DNA from: CAG-390 sp045544735
GTDB lineage: Bacteria > Bacillota > Clostridia > Oscillospirales > CAG-272
DNA: 64,000 nucleotides
Direction: 5' to 3'
NCBI GenBank assembly: GCA_045544735.1
Contig: JAZPZM010000077.1
Span: forward strand, 1-64,000
Under the pieces are notes generated by a model. It searched no databases and was not told the origin of the DNA. It worked only from the letters and a program-made list of their open reading frames with translations. How positions within the stretch are numbered: the first letter of the stretch is position 1; every line of letters begins with the position of its first letter. The translations under genes and the position numbers were made by a program. Of the stretch, positions 41,560-51,533 are shown piece by piece.

Positions 41560-43457
41560 CTTCTCTTAAATCTATGATTTAGTTCGTTGCGGCTGATCTC
41601 AAATGCAACGGGTCTGCCGTGGGGACAGTAAGTAATTTCGGGGTTTTCAAAAAGATCCTTTACGAGCTTTTCGATATATTCCTGCGGGTAGACGCGCCCC
41701 GCCTTTATGGATGCCTTGCACGATGCCTGATAAAGTGCCTTTTCGAATACTTCGTCGGCGTTTATCGATACACATCCCGTGCTGTTTTTTATTGCATCGG
41801 CAAAGCCCTCAAACATCGAAGGAACGTCGTTTTGCGGTATTCCCGTGGGAATTTCGCTTACGTAAACCGTGTTTTTAGTGGTTTTGAATTCAAAGCCCAC
41901 ACCCTCAATGCTTCGGCGGTACTCCTCTATCGCGGCAACCTCGTCACTCATCAGCATTATTTCAATGGGAACTGCGATCTGCTGTGAGGTGCGCTCCGTG
42001 GAGTACAAAAGCTTTTTCATTTTCTCAAAATTGAGTCTTTCGTGCGCCGCGTGCTTGTCAATGACGAGCATCGAGGACTCCTTTTCTACGATAATGTACG
42101 AATTAAAAAGCTCACCGACTATTCTGTATGAAATGTTGGGGATAATGGGCGCGACGGGTAGCTTTTCGGGTTCAGCCTTCGGCTCTTTTTCGACAATATT
42201 AACGAGTTTCGCTTCTTTTTCAGCAATATTAACGCTTGCGCGAAGGGGGCTATCATTTGCCGCAGGTGTTGGCTGAGCTTGCGATCTCGGCGCTACGGTC
42301 GGCACAGGCTCGGTGTAAGCCTCCGTAATATTTATCTGCGCGTGCGGCTTTAGCGCGCCCTCAAGTCTTTTATCACGAACGGGAACGAACGCCGAGCTCA
42401 CTCGGAAATTTGCACCGCCCGCAAAATTCATTTTAGTGCCACCGCTAAGCTCAAGCTCGGGGCGCTGTTGGTTCTCTTGGAGCGCCGACCTTACGGCGTG
42501 GTAAACGCTATCAAATACCGGGCGCTCGTTGGAAAACTTGACCTCAAGCTTTGAAGGGTGAACGTTAACGTCGACAACGCTCGGAGAAAGCGTTATGTTT
42601 AATATACAGCCGGGGAATTTATCAGGCGGTATATAAGAGGAATACGCTTGCTCAATAGCAGCAGTAGCAGTTTTGGTTTTGATGTATCGACCGTTTATAA
42701 AGAAATTCTGATAATTTCTGTTAGCTCTCGGCGCGTCGGGTGACGTAATGAAGCCGCTTATCTCCACCCCGTCCATTGAAGCTTTGACGGGTAGTGTTTT
42801 TGCGGCAAAATCCTTGCCGTAAACAGATCTTACAACTCCCGCAAGCTTGCCGTCTCCCGCGGTTTCAAGCTTCACCGAACCGTCCGAAATAAGCCTGAAT
42901 GCTATTTCGGGGTGCGAGAGGGCGATTTTTTCAACAACCGTCGAAACCGCCATTGCCTCGGTTTGATCTCTTTTTAAGAATTTAAGGCGCGCGGGAACGT
43001 TGGCAAAAAGATTTTCGACTATTATAGTCGTGCCGTCCGTCGCCCCTCGTTCCGTGATCTCGCCCGTTCTTCCCGAATTTATCTCAAGCATCGCGCCAAG
43101 TGCGGCGTCTTTCGTCTTTGAAATAATTCTCACGTCGGCAACGGAGCAAATCGCGGCAAGCGCCTCGCCGCGAAAACCGAGAGTGATGATTCCGTCAAGG
43201 TCTTTTGCGGTTTTTATTTTGCTCGTCGCGTGTCTTTTGACGGCAACGGGCAAGTCTTCGGGCGACATACCGCAACCGTTGTCGGTAACGCGCATCAGCA
43301 TAATACCGCCGCGCTGTATTTCAACGGTGATTCGGTCAGCGCCCGAGTCTATGGAGTTTTCGACAAGCTCCTTGATTACGGAGGCAGGGCGGTCGACTAC
43401 TTCGCCCGCGGCTATTAAATTGGCAACCTCGAAGCTTAAAACGTTTATCTTTCCCAT
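41556..43457 (-). CDS. mutL: DNA mismatch repair protein MutL
   Basis: 633 residues. N-terminal GHKL ATPase: ELVENSIDSGADRI, DNGCGM, GFRGEALAAI. The middle linker is Pro/Ala-rich. The C-terminal endonuclease region carries DKHAAHERLNFE (the DQHAxxERxxYE metal motif) and the late CPHGRPVAFE box, so it is a nicking-type MutL, as expected where MutH is absent. Acts with MutS, encoded just upstream. Confidence 0.96.
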   Translation of the reverse strand: MGKINVLSFEVANLIAAGEVVDRPASVIKELVENSIDSGADRITVEIQRGGIMLMRVTDNGCGMSPEDLPVAVKRHATSKIKTAKDLDGIITLGFRGEALAAICSVADVRIISKTKDAALGAMLEINSGRTGEITERGATDGTTIIVENLFANVPARLKFLKRDQTEAMAVSTVVEKIALSHPEIAFRLISDGSVKLETAGDGKLAGVVRSVYGKDFAAKTLPVKASMDGVEISGFITSPDAPRANRNYQNFFINGRYIKTKTATAAIEQAYSSYIPPDKFPGCILNITLSPSVVDVNVHPSKLEVKFSNERPVFDSVYHAVRSALQENQQRPELELSGGTKMNFAGGANFRVSSAFVPVRDKRLEGALKPHAQINITEAYTEPVPTVAPRSQAQPTPAANDSPLRASVNIAEKEAKLVNIVEKEPKAEPEKLPVAPIIPNISYRIVGELFNSYIIVEKESSMLVIDKHAAHERLNFEKMKKLLYSTERTSQQIAVPIEIMLMSDEVAAIEEYRRSIEGVGFEFKTTKNTVYVSEIPTGIPQNDVPSMFEGFADAIKNSTGCVSINADEVFEKALYQASCKASIKAGRVYPQEYIEKLVKDLFENPEITYCPHGRPVAFEISRNELNHRFKRS

Positions 43458-43476
43458 TCCCCGACTCCTTTCCTTG

Positions 43477-46068
43477 TTATTTTAGTCTTTTTTGAAGCTC
43501 GTAAAGCAGATTGAGTGCCTCGAACGGCGACATATTGTTAACATCCGCGGCTCTTATATCGTCAATTATTCTATCGTTTATGCAATCGTCAACTGTGATA
43601 AGGGTATCGTCCTCTTGCTTTTCGACAGCGCCGAGAACGTTTGCCGCTCTTGAACGCGCCTCAACATCCGCCAGAACCTCGCGAGCGCGCTTGATGACCT
43701 CGGAAGGAATTCCCGCAAGCTTTGCAACCTCGATGCCGTAGCTGTCGTCGGTCGAGCCGGGGACTATTTTGCGCAGGAAAACGATGCCGTCGCCGCGCTT
43801 TCTTGCAGCTATGTTGTAATTCACTATACCCTCAAATTCATCGGCTATCGACGTAAGCTCGTGGTAGTGAGTTGCAAACATAGTCTTTGCGCCTACCTTA
43901 CGGCTTTGCGTATATTCAAGGATAGCCCTCGCTATGCTCATTCCATCGAAAGTTGACGTTCCCCTGCCGACTTCATCGTAAATGATGAAGCTGTTTTTGG
44001 TAGCAGAACGAAGGATGGTCGCAACCTCCGACATTTCAAGCATAAACGTGGATTGTCCCGATGCGAGATCGTCCGATGCACCAACGCGCGTAAATACGCG
44101 GTCAACTATGCACATATCCGCGGACGCGGCGGGAACGAACGAGCCGATCTGCGTCATAATGACCATAAGCGCGACCTGACGCATATAGGTGGATTTACCC
44201 GCCATATTGGGACCCGTGATTATCATCACGCGGTTATTTTTCATATCAAGATGCGTGTCGTTTGGAACGAAATACGCATCCTTGACGAATTTTTCGACAA
44301 CGGGATGCCGTCCGTCCCTTATGTCGAACATATTTTTATCGTTAAGCGACGGGCAAACGTAGTTATTCTTTGCCGCAACGGATGCAAGCGAGCAATAAAC
44401 GTCAAGCCTTGCAAGGCAAGCCGTGACCGTTCTTATTCTCGCCGCCGCTTCTGCCGTAAGATTCCTTACGCCGCAAAAAATATCGTATTCAAGCGCGGAG
44501 AGCTTGTCCGAAGCACCGAGAACGGTAGACTCAAGCTCCTTTAGCTCCTCCGTGATATATCGCTCGCCGTTCGTTAGCGTCTGCTTTCTGATGTATCGGT
44601 CGGGCACCATATCAACGAAGCTCTTGCTGACCTCGATGTAATAGCCAAACACTCTATTGTAGCCGACCTTGAGAGTCTTTATGCCCGTGGCTTCCTTCTC
44701 TCTGTCCGCTATTTTTTGTATCCAGCCCTTGCCGCCGCTTACTATCTCGCGGAGCTTATCAACTTCTTCGTTGTAGCCCGCTCGGATCATACCGCCCTCT
44801 CTTACGCTGAACGGAGGGTTTTCGTCCGTTATCGCCGCGTCGATGGCATCACGCACGTCCGCAAGGGGATCAAGGCTTTCGCGCAGCGCCTTCAGCTCGT
44901 CTCCCTCGCACGCTGACAAAAGCTCTCTGATAGAAGGGATAAGCGAAAGCGTTGAGCAAATCGAGCGAAGGTCGCGCGCATTTGCGCTTCCGTATATCAC
45001 CTTGGTTACAAGTCTGTCCATATCAAGAACGCCCGACAAGAGATCCGTCAGGTCCTCTCTTAATATGTAATTATCGAAAAGCTCGCCCACGGCACTCTGC
45101 CGCCTCGTTATCATTGCGAGATTGAGAAGCGGACGCTCTATCCATTGGCGGAGCATACGCTTGCCCGGCGCGGTTTTCGTTTTATCAAGCACCCAAAGCA
45201 GACTTCCCTTTTTATCCTTTGAGCGCATGGTCTCGGTAAGCTCAAGATTGCGCCTTGTGGCAACGTCGAGCTGCATATACTGACCGCTTTCGTAAATATT
45301 GAGGTCACGCATATACGAAATATCGGTCTTTTGAGTAAGAGCTATGTACTCAATAAGTCCGCCGAGCGCACAGATAAGCTCGCGCTTTTCCTTGTCGTTG
45401 CTTCTTATTGCATCGGCAAACTGAAGCTCCACGCGCGAGAGTGCCTCGGAATACTCAAAGCTCTCTCCTCTGCCGTCTTCAAGCATCGCGTTAAGCCTTG
45501 AACGGATAAACGCGGAAAGTTCGGGAACGCTTGAAGCGCTTACGTTTATAAGCACCTCGCTCGGTGAATACGTGGCAAGCTCATTAAGAAGGTCGGCGGT
45601 ACAATCTGCGCCGATAAAATCGGTGGCAAATATCTGCGCCGTTGAAATATCGGCAAAGCATATACCGCTTCCGTGCTCGGAAATACATATAGAGCAAAGG
45701 TAGTTGTTCTTTGCTTCGTTGAGCATTTCAGCTTCTCTTACCGTACCCGGAGTTATCAAGCGGATAACGTCGCGCTTGACAAGCGTTTTGGTCTTTGACG
45801 GGTCCTCTATCTGCTCGCAAATAGCTACCTTGTAGCCTTTTTCAATAAGCTTTGCAATATAGCCGTCCGCGCTGTGGAATGGAACTCCGCACATAGGTGC
45901 GCGCTCCTTTTCTCCGCAATCTCTGCCCGTCAAGGTAAGCTCCAGCTCTCTTGACGCCGTTATGGCGTCGTCAAAAAACATCTCGTAAAAATCTCCGAGA
46001 CGGTAGAAAAGCAAACAGTCCTTGTATTGATTTTTGATTTCAAAGTATTGCTCCATCATTGGAGTCAT
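43477..46068 (-). CDS. mutS: DNA mismatch repair protein MutS
   Basis: 863 residues, full length. The mismatch-binding domain starts with TPMMEQYFEIKNQYKDCLLF and FYEMFFDDA (the Phe-x-Glu that wedges into mispairs). The ABC-type ATPase has Walker A ITGPNMAGKSTYMRQ, FTRVGASDDLASGQSTF and Walker B-like LIIYDEVGRGTS. It recognises mispairs and recruits MutL. In the conserved order miaB-ylbF-mutS-mutL. Confidence 0.97.
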   Translation of the reverse strand: MTPMMEQYFEIKNQYKDCLLFYRLGDFYEMFFDDAITASRELELTLTGRDCGEKERAPMCGVPFHSADGYIAKLIEKGYKVAICEQIEDPSKTKTLVKRDVIRLITPGTVREAEMLNEAKNNYLCSICISEHGSGICFADISTAQIFATDFIGADCTADLLNELATYSPSEVLINVSASSVPELSAFIRSRLNAMLEDGRGESFEYSEALSRVELQFADAIRSNDKEKRELICALGGLIEYIALTQKTDISYMRDLNIYESGQYMQLDVATRRNLELTETMRSKDKKGSLLWVLDKTKTAPGKRMLRQWIERPLLNLAMITRRQSAVGELFDNYILREDLTDLLSGVLDMDRLVTKVIYGSANARDLRSICSTLSLIPSIRELLSACEGDELKALRESLDPLADVRDAIDAAITDENPPFSVREGGMIRAGYNEEVDKLREIVSGGKGWIQKIADREKEATGIKTLKVGYNRVFGYYIEVSKSFVDMVPDRYIRKQTLTNGERYITEELKELESTVLGASDKLSALEYDIFCGVRNLTAEAAARIRTVTACLARLDVYCSLASVAAKNNYVCPSLNDKNMFDIRDGRHPVVEKFVKDAYFVPNDTHLDMKNNRVMIITGPNMAGKSTYMRQVALMVIMTQIGSFVPAASADMCIVDRVFTRVGASDDLASGQSTFMLEMSEVATILRSATKNSFIIYDEVGRGTSTFDGMSIARAILEYTQSRKVGAKTMFATHYHELTSIADEFEGIVNYNIAARKRGDGIVFLRKIVPGSTDDSYGIEVAKLAGIPSEVIKRAREVLADVEARSRAANVLGAVEKQEDDTLITVDDCINDRIIDDIRAADVNNMSPFEALNLLYELQKRLK

Positions 46069-46103
46069 GGCATTGCCCTCCTTCCTCTCGGAAAATCAAT
46101 TTA

Positions 46104-46502
46104 TCAGTGGCAGCCCGAGCAGGTACTGCAATCGTGTGTGCAGCCGCCATTGGGGTCCTCACCCGTTACGACCTGCATGATCTTGTTGTTTACTTCGGTA
46201 AGAAGTCCACGTACCGCATCCTGCTTTTGAGAAAACTCAACCAAGGTCTCGGCAGCGGTGATGGTTTCGTAAAGAGCGTAAAGTCTTTTCTGAATGCTCT
46301 CAACGAGAAATTCGTTTACGGGGTTCTTGGCGGTTTCCTCAGCGAGAACCTGCTGCTGAATGGAATACTCGCGTATCTTGGTCTGAAGAGCCTCGTCGGT
46401 AGAATACTTCTTTTCTGCCTCCTCGTAAGCCTTCATAAGCTCGCTGTCCTTGATAGCCTCGCCGACCTTTTCGGCAAGAGCGATGATTTCTGTTCTTTCC
46501 AT
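46104..46502 (-). CDS. YlbF/YmcA-family protein with Cys-rich tail
   Basis: 132 residues from ATG 46502 (AGGAG upstream; longer frame not needed). A helical Com_YlbF domain (about 1-110) ends in CTHDCSTCSGCH, five Cys and two His in 13 residues, a clear metal or Fe-S ligand set. In Bacillus subtilis YlbF, YmcA and YaaT form an Fe-S complex with a role in RNA processing and development. The position between miaB and mutS matches that of ymcA. Confidence 0.85.
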   Translation of the reverse strand: MERTEIIALAEKVGEAIKDSELMKAYEEAEKKYSTDEALQTKIREYSIQQQVLAEETAKNPVNEFLVESIQKRLYALYETITAAETLVEFSQKQDAVRGLLTEVNNKIMQVVTGEDPNGGCTHDCSTCSGCH

Positions 46503-46522
46503 GGTTTTTATCTCCTGATTTT

Positions 46523-47938
46523 TCAATATTTTTCTCCGTACATCACAAATGGATGCGTTTCGGTGATTTTTACGTTTACGTATTTGCCCTCAAGGCTGCT
46601 ATCACCCTTGAAAAGCACTATTTTATTCCCTTCGGTTCTGCCCTCAAGCATACCGTCGTTGTTTTTGCTTGTGCCGTAGCAAAGCACTCTTTGCTCTGTG
46701 CCAAGCAGCTCGGCATTCTTTTCCTCGGCGATCTGCGTTTGCAGTTCAAGAAGTCGACGAAGTCGCTCGCCCTTTACGTCCTCGGCTATCTGATCCGCCA
46801 TTTCTGCGGCGGGCGTGCCCGTGCGAGGCGAGTATATAAAGGAATACACCATATCGTATCTTACGCGGCGTAGCACGTCAAGCGTTGCCTCAAAATCCTC
46901 CTCCGTCTCGCCCGGAAAGCCGACGATTATATCGGACGTAAGCGTTACGTCGGGCATTTTTTCGCGGATATATCCTACGGTATCGAGATACTTTTCTACC
47001 GTATATCCTCGATTCATAGCTTTGAGTATGGAGTTGCTTCCCGATTGAAGCGGCAGATGGAACTGCTTTGCAATATGCTCCGACGACGCCATAACGTCAA
47101 CAAGCTCGCGCGTGGCGTCCTTCGGGTGGCTCGTCATAAAACGCAGCTTATAATCCCCCTCAACCGAGGAAAGACGGCGCAGAAGCTCTGCAAAATTACA
47201 ATCAAAGGTACATTTCTGTCCGTAAGAATTAACGTTTTGTCCGAGCAGGGTTATGTCGCGATATCCGCCCTTTACAAGAGCGCGAAACTCGTCCTCGATA
47301 ACGCGCGGATCGCGGCTTCGCTCCCTGCCGCGGACGTAAGGAACTATACAATACGAGCAAAAATTATTGCATCCGTACATTACGCTGAGCCACGCGCGAT
47401 AACGCGAGGAGCGCGACGGAGCAACGCCCTCGGCGATCGGAGGCTCGTCCGTCGGAAGAAGAAAATCGCGTTTGCCGCCCTCCAGCCTTTTGACAAGGAG
47501 TTCGGGAAATTTATAAAGCTCCGACGTGCCGAAGGTGAAGTCGACGTAGGGATATTTCATTTTTATCTCGTCGGCGCGGTGCTTTTGCGAAACCATACAA
47601 CCGCACACGGCGATAACGAGCGAGGGCTTATTCTTTTTGCAATGTTTATACTGACCGACGACGGAAAGAGCCTTTTTCTCGGCGTGCTCTCGCACGGCGC
47701 AAGTGTTGACCACGATAAGATCGGCAACGTCGGGAGAATCGGTGAGTGAATATCCCATAAGCGCCGACATTCCCGCGATGCTCTCGGCATCCGCCTCGTT
47801 TTGCTGACATCCGAAGGTGTTTATAAATATTTTCAGTGCTTTGTCTGAATTGAGGGAACGCACCTTAGCAATACAAGCGTCTCGCCTTGCCGCCTCCTGT
47901 GCGCTGATAACTCTGTTTCTGTAATTCATTTTTGACAA
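46523..47938 (-). CDS. miaB: tRNA methylthiotransferase MiaB
   Basis: 471 residues. N-terminal domain with the first three Fe-S Cys (TFGCQQNEAD, NTCAVREHAEKK, GCMVSQ), radical-SAM core with YGCNNFCSYCIVPYVRGRERSR, and a C-terminal TRAM domain. It adds methylthio groups at C2 of i6A37 in tRNAs that read UNN codons. First of the block that ends at glyS. Confidence 0.95.
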   Translation of the reverse strand: MSKMNYRNRVISAQEAARRDACIAKVRSLNSDKALKIFINTFGCQQNEADAESIAGMSALMGYSLTDSPDVADLIVVNTCAVREHAEKKALSVVGQYKHCKKNKPSLVIAVCGCMVSQKHRADEIKMKYPYVDFTFGTSELYKFPELLVKRLEGGKRDFLLPTDEPPIAEGVAPSRSSRYRAWLSVMYGCNNFCSYCIVPYVRGRERSRDPRVIEDEFRALVKGGYRDITLLGQNVNSYGQKCTFDCNFAELLRRLSSVEGDYKLRFMTSHPKDATRELVDVMASSEHIAKQFHLPLQSGSNSILKAMNRGYTVEKYLDTVGYIREKMPDVTLTSDIIVGFPGETEEDFEATLDVLRRVRYDMVYSFIYSPRTGTPAAEMADQIAEDVKGERLRRLLELQTQIAEEKNAELLGTEQRVLCYGTSKNNDGMLEGRTEGNKIVLFKGDSSLEGKYVNVKITETHPFVMYGEKY

Positions 47939-48012
47939 CCGTTTACAATATAATTAAAATAATCTAATATATTATACAACAAAACCGTTTTCGTGTCAAG
48001 TGAAATATATTC

Positions 48013-48041
48013 AAAACCCCATTGTGACGAGCACAATGGGG
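48013..48041 (-). terminator. Terminator of dpaAB
   Basis: CCCCATTGTG (48017-48026) pairs with CACAATGGGG (48032-48041), followed by TTTTG on the minus strand. Confidence 0.75.
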
Positions 48042-48046
48042 AAAAT

Positions 48047-48616
48047 TCAGTTGAATAATTTGCGCATTTGGTGCCCGTTGCCCGAAATTGCCGCAAGCAA
48101 CGCGTCGGGAACAAGGTCAAAATCAGCCACCAAGGAATGCGGTTTTGCCACGGGATCGTCCTGCAAAAGCGGGACGAAATACACGTTTTTACGGGAATAG
48201 AGCGTAGCAATGTTTTTTAAATTTCCCGAAAGCGCGTCATTCGTGGCAAGTGCAATTATAAGCGGTCGGTCACTGCGAAGGTGTGCCTTTGCCGCCATCG
48301 TTACGGTAGTATCGGTAATACCCAAAGCGAGCTTCGCAAGCGTGTTTCCCGTACACGGACAAATAACGAGTGCGTCAAGCACCTCGCGCGGACCTAATGG
48401 CTCCGCCGCAATAATTGTCTTTATAGCCTTGTTTTCGCAAATATCCTCAACAGCCCAAACGAGCGACTCAGCCGTTCCGAATCTCGTGTCCGAAGTCGCG
48501 GATATCTCGCTGATTATAGGAAGGATCTCATATCCGTTATCCTTTAATTTTCTAAGAATTTCAAGAGATTTTTTGTGGGTGCAAAACGAACCGCACATAG
48601 CATATCCGATCTTCAT
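48047..48616 (-). CDS. dpaB: Dipicolinate synthase subunit B
   Basis: 189 residues of the flavoprotein-like fold of SpoVFB: MKIGYAMCGSFCTHKKS start, ICPCTGNTLAKLALGITDT and the region ATNDALSGNLKNIATL. With DpaA it converts the lysine-pathway intermediate dihydrodipicolinate to dipicolinic acid, the spore-core solute. It follows dpaA by 53 bases on the same strand, and the pair is ended by a terminator. Confidence 0.94.
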   Translation of the reverse strand: MKIGYAMCGSFCTHKKSLEILRKLKDNGYEILPIISEISATSDTRFGTAESLVWAVEDICENKAIKTIIAAEPLGPREVLDALVICPCTGNTLAKLALGITDTTVTMAAKAHLRSDRPLIIALATNDALSGNLKNIATLYSRKNVYFVPLLQDDPVAKPHSLVADFDLVPDALLAAISGNGHQMRKLFN

Positions 48617-48669
48617 TTCATCACCACTTACAGAGATATAGAAAAACAGAAAAGCAATATTTGTCTTTT

Positions 48670-49551
48670 CTATTTTTCTTCAAGATTACTTAAATAATTA
48701 AGAACTATCTTACCGATTATCATTCCCGCCGACCGTGGAAAATACTTTCCCGGCAGCGATAGCGCTTTCAAAACTCTGAGTCCTCTCTCCTTGGCGTAGT
48801 TAAAATCAAAGCCGCCGGGACTTGAAGCAAGGTCAACATAGAGAGTTTCCTCGCGGGCGGATTTGAGCACTTCGGCGTCAAAAAGCACGCACGGAACCGT
48901 ATTGAAAACTACGTCGTAGCCACCCGCGACGAGACGCGAAAGCGAGTCTGCGGATATACTCCTCGGTGTCATACCCGATATTTCTATCCGTGCAAGCTCC
49001 GAGTCCTTCCGTGCGGCTACGTCCACCCTTGCCCCCATACGCCAAAGCAACGAGGCAAGCGCCTTGCCTATTCTTCCGTATCCGACAACGAGAATGCTTG
49101 AGGAAAATATCGTGCGATCGAGATTTTCAAAAGCAACGGCTACCGCGCCCTCGGCCGTCGGTAAAGCATTCAATATCTGAAGCTCCTCGTTCAAAAAGTA
49201 GTCGATAGCTTCCCTGCTTTGCTCTTTGGCGTAGCTCAAAAAAGAATCGGGCAATTTTCCGCCCAAAACAACGCCGCTTGATGCGTCAAGGATGTCGCGA
49301 AGATGCGGAACGTCCTCCGTAAAGCTTGGCGAAACGTTGAGCCTGCCCCCACCGTCCTCTGCCACGATGGGAATAATTATCGCATCAGCCGATGCAAGCG
49401 CCGAGCGCCACTTGGCGCAACGCACAGCTCCGCCGATGTTTCCGTTTACAGCCCAAGTAGCCGTTTCGTATCCGGTCTCCGCAAGCATTGCCGCAAGTGC
49501 CGCTTGCCGCGCGTCTCCTCCGAGAACTGCAATTTTTTTGATTTTTTTCAT
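48670..49551 (-). CDS. dpaA: Dipicolinate synthase subunit A
   Basis: 293 residues from ATG 49551 (GAGGCG upstream). An N-terminal SpoVFA domain (KIAVLGGDARQAALAAMLAE) is followed by an NAD(P)-binding Rossmann core (ILVVGYGRIGKALASLLWRMGA) and the VDLASSPGGFDFNYA segment. Catalytic half of dipicolinate synthase. Expected to be transcribed by sigma K in the mother cell. Confidence 0.94.
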   Translation of the reverse strand: MKKIKKIAVLGGDARQAALAAMLAETGYETATWAVNGNIGGAVRCAKWRSALASADAIIIPIVAEDGGGRLNVSPSFTEDVPHLRDILDASSGVVLGGKLPDSFLSYAKEQSREAIDYFLNEELQILNALPTAEGAVAVAFENLDRTIFSSSILVVGYGRIGKALASLLWRMGARVDVAARKDSELARIEISGMTPRSISADSLSRLVAGGYDVVFNTVPCVLFDAEVLKSAREETLYVDLASSPGGFDFNYAKERGLRVLKALSLPGKYFPRSAGMIIGKIVLNYLSNLEEK

Positions 49552-49725
49552 TACCGCCTCCCGTGCCAAGAGTTGAAAAAGCACCTATTATAGATTATGA
49601 CACATCTCCCCAGCTTGCGACAAAAAAAGGGCTGATTTAGCGCAGAACAAAAATACAAAAACAAGTAAAGAAAAAAGACCGTTTTTTCGTCCCAAAGGAT
49701 GTGAAAAAGCGCTCTTTTAAGGTAG

Positions 49726-49818
49726 AAATCCTTTCGGATTTCGATTTTTATACGTATTTTTTAGCCGCGATTTTGCCCTCTGGCGTACCCTCGTACGCCG
49801 ATGGCGGCAAAATCGCGA
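49726..49818. repeat. Structured intergenic repeat with long hairpins
   Basis: A small stem GAAATCC/GGATTTC (49726-49743) precedes a long, nearly perfect inverted repeat: GCCGCGATTTTGCC (49764) pairs with GGCAAAATCGCGAC (to about 49819), with an inner GGCGTAC/GTACGCC stem. It fills the gap between dpaA and birA and has no coding capacity. The look is that of a dispersed clostridial palindrome; on the minus strand it is not followed by a T-run. Confidence 0.6.
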
Positions 49819-49845
49819 CTTCTGCATCTAACTGATACAGCCCTT

Positions 49846-50541
49846 TCATAATATTTTTATGCCTGCCGTATTTTTCAAATTTACGATATTCCCCGTTTGG
49901 GTTTCAACGTTAAGGGTAAAATCGTCGCATATTTCTCGCGCAAGTGCTATTTCGCCGCTGTCAAGTATTACTTTTTTTCCCACCGTAGTACAAAGTGAGC
50001 GGTATTCAAAAAGAAAATCGTCGTTAAGCGAGCGCACTATAAGCTCGGCAATGGCTTGAGCCACGGCATCGCCGTCGCACTCAATGTTGAGGCTGATCGC
50101 ATTTCCGCACAGCTTCTGAGGAAGCGGAGCGCTGCCGAGATTTATACCAAAGCCTATGCGAAATGCGGTTATTTTATCCTTTTCGATGGAAGTGGCGCTG
50201 AGTATTCCGCCGTATTTTTTATCTTGGTAAAGGAGATCGTTTATCCATTTGATGCGAAGTCCGTCGCGATATTCGGAAAGCACGCGAGTTGCGCAAACAG
50301 CGGCAAGCGAAGTCAAACGGCTGACGAGCGGAAGCTCCGTTTTCAAGTCAAAATCCCGTTTAACGAGCAAGGTTGCGTATATACCGTTACCACGCGGGGA
50401 GCAAAAGCTATGGTCGCCCTGACCTCTGCCTGCGGTTTGCTCTTTTGTTAAAAACAAATATTCGCCCTTTCCAAGAGTGGGCAGAATACGCCCACTCTCC
50501 AAAAAGGTCGAATCAATACTTTCGTATTTGAAAACTTGCAT
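49846..50541 (-). CDS. birA: Biotin-[acetyl-CoA-carboxylase] ligase, short form
   Basis: 231 residues. Only the catalytic and C-terminal domains are present: IDSTFLESGRI, TKEQTAGRGQGDHSFCSP (biotinyl-adenylate loop), IKWINDLLYQDKKYGGIL and GFGINLG. The N-terminal winged helix used for repression in long BirA proteins is absent, so it is a pure ligase. Overlaps the end of the upstream permease gene by one base, which ties it to the ABC operon. Confidence 0.93.
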   Translation of the reverse strand: MQVFKYESIDSTFLESGRILPTLGKGEYLFLTKEQTAGRGQGDHSFCSPRGNGIYATLLVKRDFDLKTELPLVSRLTSLAAVCATRVLSEYRDGLRIKWINDLLYQDKKYGGILSATSIEKDKITAFRIGFGINLGSAPLPQKLCGNAISLNIECDGDAVAQAIAELIVRSLNDDFLFEYRSLCTTVGKKVILDSGEIALAREICDDFTLNVETQTGNIVNLKNTAGIKIL

Positions 50542-51533
50542 TATCTTTCCTCGCGGAAATACGACTTACCAAGCGCCGCAGGGGGCTGATGCTCCTTCTT
50601 CTTTCTTGAGCTTGTAAACACAAGAACGATTATGGTAACGAGGTAAGGAAGCATCTTGATAAGCTCCTTGGTGCTGCCCGAAAGTCCGGGGATAAAGATA
50701 CAAGCGATATAAAGTCCGCCGAAAACGTAGGAGCTGAATATTGCGCTACGCGGCTTCCACAAAGCGAAAATAACGATAGCGATAGCAAGCCATCCGCGGT
50801 CGCCAAAGCCGTTATTCGTCCACGCGCCCGTCGTGTAATCCATAACGAAATAAAGTCCGCCAAGTCCCGCTATTGCGCCGCCTATGCAGGTTGCAAGATA
50901 TTTGTATTTTGAAACGTTGATACCTGCGGCATCTGCGGTTGCGGGGTTTTCACCGACGGCGCGGAGGTTGAGTCCGACTCGCGTACGGTTGAGAAACCAT
51001 TGTGCAAAGAGCGCGATAAAAATAGAAAGGTAAACGAGGAAGCCGAAGGAAAAGAACGTCTCGCCTATAATGCCAAGATGGTCGGACAAAAACGGAATCT
51101 TCGTTTTATACGCATTTCCCGTAACGAGAAGCGAGATAGAACCGCTCTCGCCAAACATTTTAAGGAGAGAGCCGCCGTAAAAGTTGCCAAGCCCTACGCC
51201 AAGGGTGGTGAGAGCAAGACCGACGACGTTCTGATTTGCCTTCAGGGTAATGGTAAGGAAGCTGTAGATAAGCGCGATAAAGGTCGAACCCGCAAGAGAC
51301 GCGAGAAGCGAAATAATAACGCAAAGCACGGGGATGGGCTCGGCGCAGAAATGCTCGTAAAGATAGCCGCCGATTATACCCGAAATACCGCCGATATACA
51401 TAATACCAGGGATACCGAGGTTGAGGTTTCCACTCTTTTCGGTGATGATCTCACCCGTTGCACCAAAAAGCAAGGGAGTGCCTTGAATGATAGCGGCGGC
51501 GATGAATGCCATTATTGAGGTAAGTACACTCAT
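50541..51533 (-). CDS. BMP-type nucleoside ABC transporter permease (NupQ-like)
   Basis: 330 residues with about nine hydrophobic segments. The family loop GLNLRAVGENPATADAAGINV (about residue 200) is the conserved contact to the ATPase in this permease family. N-terminal GATGEIITEKSGNLNLGIPGIM is also diagnostic. It forms a heterodimer with the product of the preceding gene; the gene pair overlaps by 4 bases. Nucleoside import is inferred from the BMP-type binding protein. Confidence 0.9.
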   Translation of the reverse strand: MSVLTSIMAFIAAAIIQGTPLLFGATGEIITEKSGNLNLGIPGIMYIGGISGIIGGYLYEHFCAEPIPVLCVIISLLASLAGSTFIALIYSFLTITLKANQNVVGLALTTLGVGLGNFYGGSLLKMFGESGSISLLVTGNAYKTKIPFLSDHLGIIGETFFSFGFLVYLSIFIALFAQWFLNRTRVGLNLRAVGENPATADAAGINVSKYKYLATCIGGAIAGLGGLYFVMDYTTGAWTNNGFGDRGWLAIAIVIFALWKPRSAIFSSYVFGGLYIACIFIPGLSGSTKELIKMLPYLVTIIVLVFTSSRKKKEHQPPAALGKSYFREER

